Origin: Anaerolineales bacterium Chloro_02
GTDB taxonomy: Bacteria; Chloroflexota; Anaerolineae; Anaerolineales; Anaerolineaceae
Length of the DNA: 5,464 bases
Assembly: GCA_001603765.1 (NCBI GenBank)
Contig: LUZV01000049.1
Coordinates: 1 to 5,464, forward strand
Direction of reading: 5' to 3'
Shown here: in pieces, positions 1 through 5,464 of the stretch
How positions within the stretch are numbered: the first letter of the stretch is position 1
Layout of the letters: each line of letters starts with the position of its first letter
Made by a program: the position numbers and the translations under genes
Notes under the pieces: model-generated
Told to the model about the DNA's origin: nothing
The model's database searches: none
What the model saw: the letters and a program-made list of their open reading frames with translations, nothing else

Positions 1-1
1 G

Positions 2-1369
2 TCTCTGATTGGTTTAATCACCCTGGTTATTCTTGGAGTAATTGGAGCGTATTTCCTCTTTCGCTTCACAAGCAATTTTATTGCTACCGCCACGATGTTC
101 AATCCAGGCGGAGCTCCGGTGTTGGAAGAGCCCACAGCTAACCCAAACACCACTCTCGAGCCTGGCGTGACGCCAACCCCAACCTCACCGCCGCTCGACA
201 CCTTCACCATGCCTGCCGCCTGGGATGGCAAAACCCGCGTGAACATCCTCGTGATGGGAATCGACGCGCGCAGCCCAGACGCGGCTAACCCATTGACCGA
301 CACCATGATCCTCTTCACCCTCGACCCGGTCAACAACACCGCTGGCATGCTTTCCATCCCGCGCGACTTGTGGGTGAAAATCCCTGGTTCGGATTACGGG
401 AAAATCAACACCGCTTATAGTATCGGCGAGCTCTACCAATTGCCCGGCGGCGGTCCTGCCCTGGCAGCGAAAACCGTTGAAAACCTCCTCGGTGTACCCA
501 TTCACTACTATGCCCAGATCGACTTTGAGGCTTTTGTCAGTTTTATTGACCAGATTGACGGCGTAAAAATCACAACAACGGATAGCGTGCAGTTAAATAT
601 CGTCGATACGCAATTCTCTCAGTGGCTGGAACCAGGCACCTATGTGCTGCCTGGGGATCTGGCGTTGGCATATGTGCGCTATCGCGAGCCAACCGGCGGC
701 GATATTTCCCGTTCGCAGCGCCAGCAGCAGGTTATCATGGCAATTCGCGACCGCATCCTGGACTTTAACATGCTGCCCAAGCTGATCCAGCGCGCGCCTC
801 AACTTTACGCCAGTCTCTCAAAAGGCATCAATACCAACTTAACGCTCGATCAGGCGATCCAGCTTGGGATAAAAGTAATTAACGACATTCCACGGGACAA
901 GATTTCCCATACTTCCATTGGTTGGCAGCAGGTTACATCCGGCACATCCCCGGAAGGGCTGGCAATTCTGCGCCCCATTCCCGACAAAATCAGAGAGCTG
1001 CGCGACAGCGTTTTTGGCGGCGGCGGCGCGATTGACGTGCAGGACCCTAACATTCTGTTGAACGTTCTGGCGGAAGAGAAAGCAACCGTTTCGATCATGA
1101 ACGGCTCCAGCACGCAAGGATTGGCAGAGAGAACTGCTGAATTTCTGAAGTCAAAAGGTCTTAACGTGGTTGAACAGGGCAACGCTGCCTATACAACCTA
1201 CACCACGATCACCTTCTACGGCGCGAAACCATACACCTTGCATTACCTGGTAGATTTCCTGGCGGTGACGGAACCCTACCGCATCACCTACGCCTACGAC
1301 CCGAACGCCCCGATCCACATTGTGGTTGTGCTGGGAGATGACTTTGCCGGGAACAACACCCTGCCGTAA
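2..1369 (+). CDS. LytR-CpsA-Psr (LCP) family cell-wall glycopolymer transferase, 5'-partial
   Basis: LCP enzymes are membrane-anchored proteins acting outside the membrane; known members move glycopolymers from undecaprenyl-diphosphate carriers onto the cell wall. Counting from the first full codon (base 2), 455 residues are visible. Residues 1-22 form a hydrophobic transmembrane helix, 39-67 a Pro/Thr-rich linker, about 79-245 the LCP catalytic domain, and 361-450 a LytR_C domain with the typical MNGSSTQGLA opening and VVLGDDF end. Signature residues are present: GID (D88), LTD (D100), SIPRD (R121, D122), YVRYRE (R226, R228), and DISRSQRQQQ (D234, R237, R240). In LCP structures the conserved Arg and Asp residues bind the pyrophosphate and metal. 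The frame has no stop back to the window edge, and an ATG at 95 would remove the anchor, so I take the start to lie upstream of the window. A terminator follows directly. The family is clear; the polymer transferred cannot be told from sequence. Confidence 0.93.
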   Translation, partial: SLIGLITLVILGVIGAYFLFRFTSNFIATATMFNPGGAPVLEEPTANPNTTLEPGVTPTPTSPPLDTFTMPAAWDGKTRVNILVMGIDARSPDAANPLTDTMILFTLDPVNNTAGMLSIPRDLWVKIPGSDYGKINTAYSIGELYQLPGGGPALAAKTVENLLGVPIHYYAQIDFEAFVSFIDQIDGVKITTTDSVQLNIVDTQFSQWLEPGTYVLPGDLALAYVRYREPTGGDISRSQRQQQVIMAIRDRILDFNMLPKLIQRAPQLYASLSKGINTNLTLDQAIQLGIKVINDIPRDKISHTSIGWQQVTSGTSPEGLAILRPIPDKIRELRDSVFGGGGAIDVQDPNILLNVLAEEKATVSIMNGSSTQGLAERTAEFLKSKGLNVVEQGNAAYTTYTTITFYGAKPYTLHYLVDFLAVTEPYRITYAYDPNAPIHIVVVLGDDFAGNNTLP

Positions 1370-1381
1370 CGAATTACCTAC

Positions 1382-1417
1382 AAAAAGAGCTGCCATGAGA
1401 AAAGGCAGCTCTTTTTT
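1382..1417 (+). terminator. Rho-independent terminator after the LCP gene
   Basis: The arms GAGCTGCC (1387-1394) and GGCAGCTC (1404-1411) form a perfect 8-bp stem around a 9-base loop. Five A:T pairs extend it (A 1382-1386 with T 1412-1416), and the six-T run spans 1412-1417. It starts 12 bases after the LCP stop codon, so it ends that transcript and separates it from dnaN. The A-run on the left could also make it work on the minus strand, but no minus-strand gene lies beside it. Confidence 0.92.
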
Positions 1418-1584
1418 AATCCTTTCGCTGACCATGGATACATTCTATTATCTACAATGTAAAAGTTATCAATGCAAAGAACCGGTCCAATAGTTAATTG
1501 AAAGTGCCGCGGATTTTTACTTTGTGCCTTACCCCGATACCAGGATAGAAGGGAACACGTTGAAATCGGAAAACCTTCGTCCTA

Positions 1585-1603
1585 TTCCAGAGAAATTCTG
1601 GAA
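1585..1603. repeat. Short perfect inverted repeat upstream of dnaN
   Basis: TTCCAGA (1585-1591) and TCTGGAA (1597-1603) are perfect reverse complements separated by five bases, GAAAT. No T-run follows, so it is not a terminator. The right arm overlaps the candidate -35 TGGAAA and the left arm overlaps the rival -10 TATTCC, which is where an operator would sit. I do not recognise the regulator, and a chance palindrome is possible. Confidence 0.4.
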
Positions 1604-1627
1604 AAAACACCTCCTTGAGGGTATACT
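1599..1627 (+). promoter_or_regulatory. dnaN: Candidate sigma-70-type promoter for dnaN
   Basis: TATACT at 1622-1627 is a good -10 match (5 of 6). It is preceded at 17-base spacing by TGGAAA (1599-1604), a 4-of-6 match to the -35 consensus. Transcription would start near 1634, about 26 bases before the dnaN ATG. A rival pair is TTGAAA (1560-1565) with a poorer TATTCC (1583-1588), also spaced 17 bases. The strong terminator upstream means dnaN needs its own promoter somewhere in this gap. The exact choice is a guess from consensus matching. Confidence 0.35.
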
Positions 1628-1649
1628 TAACTGAATAAAAGCCTATTGT

Positions 1650-1654
1650 GGAGG
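1650..1654 (+). promoter_or_regulatory. dnaN: Shine-Dalgarno site that fixes the dnaN start
   Basis: GGAGG lies five bases before ATG 1660, an ideal spacing. It falls inside the longer reading frame that would begin at GTG 1648; that GTG has no comparable site ahead of it, and starting there would add the residues MEDF. The beta-clamp family usually begins with a short Met-Lys-(hydrophobic/Thr) opening, which agrees with ATG 1660. Confidence 0.85.
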
Positions 1655-1659
1655 ATTTC

Positions 1660-2799
1660 ATGAAAGCTACCGTTCAACAGAATCAACTCGCTCATGGTGT
1701 GAGTGTGGTTGCGCGCGCAGTCACTTCTCGCAGCACATTGCCTGTGCTTTCGAACATTTTGATCAAAACCGACGATGGTCGTCTGCGCCTCTCCGCCACT
1801 AATCTCGAGCTCGGCATCAGCGCCTGGATCGGCGCAAAGGTGAGCGAAGAAGGCGGGCTGACTGTCCCTGCGCGTACCTTCGTGGACCTCGTGAGCAACC
1901 TCCCCACCGAAGAAGTGATCCTGACCGTTGACGAACGCACTCAGTCCCTCAACGTGAAGTGCGGCACGCTTAACACCGATATTAAAGGTATCAGCGCCGA
2001 AGAGTTCCCGCCTATGCCCACGCCCGACGACGAATCCGCCATCCCTTTAAATGTTGAGAATTTCAAAGAAATGATCCAGCGAGTGGCATTCGCCGCCTCC
2101 ACAGAAGACACTCGGCCCAATCTGACTGGCGTGCACCTAAGCTTCCAGGGGGATGAGCTTGAGATGGCAGCCACAGATGGTTACCGCATTTCCATCAGCA
2201 AAGCTGCGATTGGGCATAAACCTCCTCAAAACCTTGAAGCCCTGATCCCCGCCAGAGCGCTCAGTGAGCTTTCGAGGATTGCCGTAAACGGCGATGAAAC
2301 CCTGCTGATGTCTTTCCCAGCCGGACGCGGTCAAGTGATCTTCCACCTTAAGGATGCGGAATTGGTCTCTCAATTGATTGAAGGGAACTTCCCCAATTAC
2401 TCCGCGATTATTCCAACCAGCTTTAAGACCCGCACCGTGCTCAACACCGCGCAACTTCTAAAAGCCTGCAAACAAACCGAGATTATCGCGCGTGAAGGCA
2501 GCTACATCGCTCGTCTCGACATCCAGCCCGAATCTGGCAGCGCTGACCGCGGTCCACAACTGGAGATTTTAGCGACCTCTGAGCAGACAGGTTCCTCCGA
2601 AGTGATCGTGGATGCCTCAGTGGACGGCGTGCCGCTCCTGATTTCTTTCAACATTCGCTATCTGCGCGAAGCGCTGGAAGTGATTCGCACCGCCAATGTG
2701 CTGCTGGAGACAAACGCCGCCAACACCCCCGGCATGCTCCGCCCCGTCGGCGATGATAGCTTCAAACACATCATCATGCCGATGAATGTTAGCCGGTAA
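1660..2799 (+). CDS. dnaN: DNA polymerase III subunit beta (sliding clamp)
   Basis: DnaN forms a ring-shaped homodimer around DNA. It tethers the replicative polymerase and is the docking platform for clamp loader, ligase and repair proteins. The product is 379 aa, normal for the family (about 365-380), and spans three clamp domains: roughly 1-125, 128-250 and 251-379. Recognisable motifs are STLPVLSNILI (25-35), LSATNLELGIS (44-54), EFPPMP (115-120), TRPNLTGVHL (151-160), ATDGYRIS (171-178), IEGNFPNYSAIIP (240-252), FNIRYL (330-335), and the C-terminal MPM (373-375), part of the partner-binding cleft. ATG 1660 is chosen over GTG 1648 because of the Shine-Dalgarno position. The gene is monocistronic here, with a terminator on each side, and dnaA and recF, its common partners, are absent from the window. 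No defect is seen. Confidence 0.98.
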   Translation: MKATVQQNQLAHGVSVVARAVTSRSTLPVLSNILIKTDDGRLRLSATNLELGISAWIGAKVSEEGGLTVPARTFVDLVSNLPTEEVILTVDERTQSLNVKCGTLNTDIKGISAEEFPPMPTPDDESAIPLNVENFKEMIQRVAFAASTEDTRPNLTGVHLSFQGDELEMAATDGYRISISKAAIGHKPPQNLEALIPARALSELSRIAVNGDETLLMSFPAGRGQVIFHLKDAELVSQLIEGNFPNYSAIIPTSFKTRTVLNTAQLLKACKQTEIIAREGSYIARLDIQPESGSADRGPQLEILATSEQTGSSEVIVDASVDGVPLLISFNIRYLREALEVIRTANVLLETNAANTPGMLRPVGDDSFKHIIMPMNVSR

Positions 2800-2818
2800 G
2801 AGTAACTAATAGTCTGAA

Positions 2819-2855
2819 AACACAACAGGCTCGGGTAGACCGAGCCTGTTGTGTT
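2819..2855. terminator. Bidirectional terminator shared by dnaN and the ior operon
   Basis: A perfect 16-bp stem pairs 2819-2834 with 2840-2855 around the five-base loop GTAGA. It lies 19 bases past the dnaN stop and 8 bases past the iorB stop, between convergent genes. Read on the minus strand the hairpin is followed by a short T-run (GTGTTTTC); read on the plus strand by GTTATTTG. Both tails are modest, but the stem is long and GC-rich in its core. Confidence 0.9.
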
Positions 2856-2863
2856 ATTTGGGA

Positions 2864-3445
2864 TTAACTTAAGCTTTTCCCAAGCTCGAACGCCTTCTTA
2901 TTGAGCTCCACGTACTGCGGTTTGACGTTTTCAGCAATCACCTTTGCCCAATTAATCTCCTCAAGGGCAAGTTGGCGCACACTCGCGCCCAATAAAATCA
3001 TATTCATGACCCGCGGATTGCCAAGCTGACGAGCTTCGGCGCTGGCATCCATGGCAACCACCTTGCCCGCGCGTCTGCCGATCAGTTCCTCGATGTTTTC
3101 CGGGTATTTGTCGCTGCCGTTCTGGACGCCAATAGGATTAACGCGCACTCTATTGAGAATTACAATCCCTTTACCGTCCGTCCGCAGGTAATCCAGGTTG
3201 CGCAGCACTTCAAGCTCCTCAAAACCAATGATCACATCCGCTTTTTTAGCCTCAACTATTGGTGAAAACACCTTCTCACCATAACGCACATGGGTCAACA
3301 CCGGTCCTTCCCGTTGGGACATTCCGTGGATTTCGCTCATTTTCACATCGAACCCTTGCAACTGCAGCCCCTCAGTCAGCAGTTTTGAGGCGAGGATCGT
3401 GCCTTGCCCTCCGACACCCGTTAAGAGAATGTTTTTGATTGTCAT
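2864..3445 (-). CDS. iorB: Indolepyruvate:ferredoxin oxidoreductase, beta subunit
   Basis: This is the small subunit of the IorAB enzyme (EC 1.2.7.8), corresponding to the gamma-type domain of pyruvate/ketoisovalerate ferredoxin oxidoreductases. With IorA it converts aryl pyruvates and CoA to aryl-acetyl-CoA, CO2 and reduced ferredoxin in the cytoplasm. The 193-aa product shows the opening glycine-rich loop GVGGQG (10-15), SEIHGMSQREGPV (37-49), and NPRVMNMILLGA (143-154), all typical of this subunit. The frame can be read 22 codons further upstream, but those residues overlap iorA and do not resemble the family. ATG 3445 has GGAGG four bases ahead and shares its A with the iorA stop (TGATG), which suggests translational coupling. 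It is the last gene of the operon and is followed by the shared terminator. Confidence 0.95.
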   Translation of the reverse strand: MTIKNILLTGVGGQGTILASKLLTEGLQLQGFDVKMSEIHGMSQREGPVLTHVRYGEKVFSPIVEAKKADVIIGFEELEVLRNLDYLRTDGKGIVILNRVRVNPIGVQNGSDKYPENIEELIGRRAGKVVAMDASAEARQLGNPRVMNMILLGASVRQLALEEINWAKVIAENVKPQYVELNKKAFELGKSLS

Positions 3446-5226
3446 CACGCCTCCACCAACTGAATTGCCTGCACCGGGCAGACCTGAGCGCAGACGCTGC
3501 AGCCAACACACTTTTCGGGATCAATAGACGATTTTTTCTTTGCGACCTGGAAAACAATCGCCGGGCAGCCTGTGCGTGTGCATTTCTTGCAGCCAATGCA
3601 GACATCTTCGTTGACCCAGTAAACCGAGCTGAACGACCCCTTAAACTCTTCTTTGTCGAGTTCGGTTTGCTTCTTGAGGACACAAGGCCAGCGGGTGATG
3701 ATCACCGAGGGCTCCTGCATTCCCAATGCCCAATCGAGTGCTTCTTTTACTTCGGAAAGCTGATTTGGGTTTATCACCCGTACATTGGTAAAGCCAAGCG
3801 CCCGCGCGACCGCCTCGATGCTCACCGCTTCTGTCACGTCTCCCCGCAGGGTTCGCCCTGTGCCAGGGTTATCCTGTTGCCCCGTCATGGCGGTAACACG
3901 ATTATCAAGTACAACAGTTATTAAATTACTTTTATTGTAAATTACGTCTAACAGCGAGCTTATGCCGGAATGAAAGAAGGTTGAATCCCCCAACACGGAT
4001 ACTACACGCAGTTTATTGCCTTCGATGCCATCAAAAACCTGCTGAGCGCCGTGCCCAAGGCTGACGCTGGCGCCCATACAGACGATGGTGTCCATTGCGT
4101 TGTAAGGCGCGCCAAAGGCGAGCGCGTAGCAGCCGATATCACCTGAAATCATGACGTTCTTTCGCCGCCCCAACTCATAGAAGAAACCCCGATGCGGACA
4201 GCCCGCGCAAAGCGTTGGCGGGCGCGGAATGACTGATTCATTTACTTCCGCGTCCATGGTGTACTCCTCCCCATAGACAACCGAGCGGATGACCTCCGGT
4301 TTCATCTCTCCATAAAGCGGGAAAAGATTCTTACCATCGCAGGCAATTCCCAGCGCGCGTACATGCTCCTCGATATAGGGGTCGTTTTCTTCAATAATGT
4401 AGATTTTTTCGACTTTTGAAGCGAAATCCCGAATCAATTCGTCTGGCAGTGGGTTGGTAAAACCGAGCTTTAGATAAGAGGCGCCATCTCCAAACACTTC
4501 GCGGGCATAGAGGTAGCAATCCCCCGAACAGATAACCCCCAGGGTCGGATCGCCCATCTCAATCCGATTCCATTGGCAATTGTTCGAATAGTCCATCAAT
4601 TTTTTGCGATTTTGAATAACTTTGAGCTTCATCGGGCGCGCGTTGGCGGGCACGGCAACATATTTCCTGACATTCTTCACATAAGGTCTGACGGGCACTT
4701 CCAGGCGGTCGCCTAATTCCACCTGGCTCTTGGAGTGGCAAACCCGCGTCGTCATACGGTAGAGCACCGGGATATCGTATTGCTCGCTGATTTCAAAGGC
4801 TTCCAACAGCATATCCTTACATTCCTGACTGTCGGAAGGTTCAAACATAGGCATCATCGCAGCCTTGGCATAGTTGCGGTTATCCTGTTCATTTTGAGAG
4901 GAGAATTGACCCGGTTCGTCCGCGGTTACCACAACCGTGCCGGCATTGACACCCATATATGCAAACGTGAAGAGCGGATCCGCCGCGACGTTCAAACCAA
5001 CGTGCTTCATCGAAGCGATTGCCCTCGCGCCAGCCAACGAAGCTCCAATTACCGCCTCGAGAGCGGTTTTCTCGTTGGGCGCCCATTCAGAGCGAATTTC
5101 AGGGTAGGTTGCTATGTTTTCCAGAATTTCGGTGCTTGGAGTGCCGGGATAGGCTGAGGCGAAACGCACGCCTGCCTCCCAAGCTCCGCGAGCGACTGCT
5201 TCGTCGCCTGTGATTAATTGTTTCAA
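3445..5226 (-). CDS. iorA: Indolepyruvate:ferredoxin oxidoreductase, alpha subunit
   Basis: IorA is the catalytic subunit. It binds thiamine diphosphate (TPP) and carries the iron-sulfur clusters that move electrons to ferredoxin during breakdown of transaminated Trp, Phe and Tyr. The product is 593 aa, close to the usual 600-650. Order of parts: an N-terminal pyrimidine-binding domain with AYPGTPSTE (25-33) and a likely activating Glu at 57 (TALEAVIGAS); a middle domain (about 195-325); a TPP/Mg-binding domain with CAGCPHRG (340-347), SGDIGCYAL (361-369) and GDS (413-415) paired with DN (441-442) and TG (448-449); and a C-terminal ferredoxin-like domain. The last has C543, C546, C549, C554 (CX2CX2CX4CP) and C573, C576, C579, C583 (CX2CX2CX3CP), enough for two [4Fe-4S] clusters. 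The start is TTG, supported by AGGAGG five bases ahead. The gene overlaps iorB by one base. No key residue is missing. Related 2-oxoacid oxidoreductases are the only alternative. Confidence 0.95.
   Translation of the reverse strand: MKQLITGDEAVARGAWEAGVRFASAYPGTPSTEILENIATYPEIRSEWAPNEKTALEAVIGASLAGARAIASMKHVGLNVAADPLFTFAYMGVNAGTVVVTADEPGQFSSQNEQDNRNYAKAAMMPMFEPSDSQECKDMLLEAFEISEQYDIPVLYRMTTRVCHSKSQVELGDRLEVPVRPYVKNVRKYVAVPANARPMKLKVIQNRKKLMDYSNNCQWNRIEMGDPTLGVICSGDCYLYAREVFGDGASYLKLGFTNPLPDELIRDFASKVEKIYIIEENDPYIEEHVRALGIACDGKNLFPLYGEMKPEVIRSVVYGEEYTMDAEVNESVIPRPPTLCAGCPHRGFFYELGRRKNVMISGDIGCYALAFGAPYNAMDTIVCMGASVSLGHGAQQVFDGIEGNKLRVVSVLGDSTFFHSGISSLLDVIYNKSNLITVVLDNRVTAMTGQQDNPGTGRTLRGDVTEAVSIEAVARALGFTNVRVINPNQLSEVKEALDWALGMQEPSVIITRWPCVLKKQTELDKEEFKGSFSSVYWVNEDVCIGCKKCTRTGCPAIVFQVAKKKSSIDPEKCVGCSVCAQVCPVQAIQLVEA
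3450..3454 (-). promoter_or_regulatory. iorB: Shine-Dalgarno site for iorB inside the end of iorA
   Basis: On the minus strand GGAGG stands four bases before ATG 3445, inside the last codons of iorA. It selects this start over the longer upstream frame and lets iorB be initiated both by coupling and independently. Confidence 0.8.
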
Positions 5227-5231
5227 TGCTT

Positions 5232-5236
5232 CCTCC
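5232..5236 (-). promoter_or_regulatory. iorA: Shine-Dalgarno site that fixes the TTG start of iorA
   Basis: On the minus strand AAAAGGAGGA precedes the TTG at 5226, with five bases between GGAGG and the start codon. No ATG or GTG competes at this spacing, and the next residues, KQLITGDEAVARGA, match the usual IorA opening, so the non-ATG start is well supported. Confidence 0.82.
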
Positions 5237-5344
5237 TTTTCCGTCAGGGTGAGTGGTGTGAGCGACGGTTTTCCAACTTTCAGTATAAACGAGAACAGGC
5301 ATAATCGGGTCTTATTGGCAAATTACCGCCATTAATCTGAGGAT

Positions 5345-5464
5345 TCAGCCGTATCGCACGCCCCGATCGGTTGCCAGGATCGAACAGACAATTATCGTGA
5401 GGAGCGAGATCAACATATGTCGCCGATCTCCCAAAATTGACCTTGACCCAAACCCAAAAAGGGG
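5345..5464 (-). CDS. Possible C-terminal end of an unidentified membrane protein, partial
   Basis: A minus-strand frame is open from the right edge to a TGA at 5345-5347, giving 39 codons. It contains a basic stretch (GDRRH) followed by the hydrophobic segment MLISLLTIIVCSILA and a short polar tail (TDRGVRYG), the pattern expected of a last transmembrane helix with its tail. It would end 118 bases upstream of iorA on the same strand. I do not recognise a family. An open frame of this length arises by chance fairly often, so this is weak; the alternative is that 5227-5464 is simply non-coding. Confidence 0.3.
   Translation of the reverse strand, partial: PLFGFGSRSILGDRRHMLISLLTIIVCSILATDRGVRYG

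Noticed and set aside
1014..1029. GGC repeat near the end of the LCP domain
   Set aside because: It is a short run encoding four glycines in the linker before LytR_C; it is too short to count as a meaningful repeat.
1648..1659. GTG 1648 as the dnaN start
   Set aside because: The Shine-Dalgarno GGAGG lies inside this extension and is ideally spaced for ATG 1660; the extra residues MEDF are not typical of the clamp.
3446..3511. N-terminal extension of iorB by 22 residues
   Set aside because: It overlaps the iron-sulfur end of iorA, does not resemble the IorB family, and the glycine-rich loop normally begins a few residues after the true Met.
3439..3924. 161-residue plus-strand open frame opposite iorA and the start of iorB
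   Set aside because: It lies wholly antisense to the conserved TPP and iron-sulfur regions of iorA, has no recognisable domain, and reads as a shadow frame.
4735..5157. 140-residue plus-strand open frame opposite the 5' part of iorA
   Set aside because: It is antisense to the conserved pyrimidine-binding domain of IorA. Its composition is rich in Arg, His and Phe, typical of reverse-complement translations.
5282..5321. Promoter for the ior operon (minus-strand TATACT at 5287-5282 and TTGCCA at 5321-5316)
   Set aside because: The two elements look good singly but are 28 bases apart, and neither has a matching partner at normal spacing, so I do not call a promoter here.
5363..5370. Palindrome CCGATCGG in the right-hand region
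   Set aside because: An 8-base palindrome is expected by chance at this length, and nothing around it supports a function.

Overview
The window holds four well-supported protein genes and reads as an ordinary chromosomal segment of an anaerobic bacterium with medium GC content. A Chloroflexota (Anaerolineae-like) source is my best guess. It rests on an LCP cell-wall protein with a Pro/Thr-rich linker and a LytR_C tail, a stand-alone dnaN away from dnaA, and a ferredoxin-dependent indolepyruvate oxidoreductase. This is inference, not a marker-based assignment.

Left side, plus strand: a LytR-CpsA-Psr (LCP) family protein enters from beyond the left edge. Its reading frame is open to the first base, and the bases before the first in-frame ATG (base 95) encode a transmembrane helix, so the true start lies outside the window. 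The gene ends at 1369 and is followed by a strong hairpin-plus-U-tract terminator (1382-1417). A non-coding gap of about 240 bases follows. It holds promoter-like elements, a perfect 7-bp inverted repeat and one near-match to a DnaA box. dnaN, the DNA polymerase III sliding clamp, then starts at ATG 1660, not at the in-frame GTG 12 bases earlier, because the Shine-Dalgarno sequence lies between the two.

Centre: dnaN converges on the minus-strand ior operon. The two share a 16-bp-stem hairpin (2819-2855) that can end transcription from both sides.

Right side, minus strand: iorA (593 aa, TTG start) is followed by iorB (193 aa). The two are joined by a one-base TGATG stop/start overlap. Together they encode both subunits of indolepyruvate:ferredoxin oxidoreductase, which oxidatively decarboxylates aryl pyruvates made by transamination of aromatic amino acids to aryl-acetyl-CoA and passes the electrons to ferredoxin. 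All expected thiamine diphosphate and iron-sulfur motifs are present. The last 238 bases have no convincing complete gene. A 39-codon minus-strand frame, open to the right edge and containing a hydrophobic stretch, may be the C-terminus of the next gene upstream.

The three functions (cell-wall polymer attachment, replication clamp, amino-acid fermentation) do not form a shared pathway; only iorA and iorB clearly work together. I found no mobile element, CRISPR array, RNA gene or recognisable new system.
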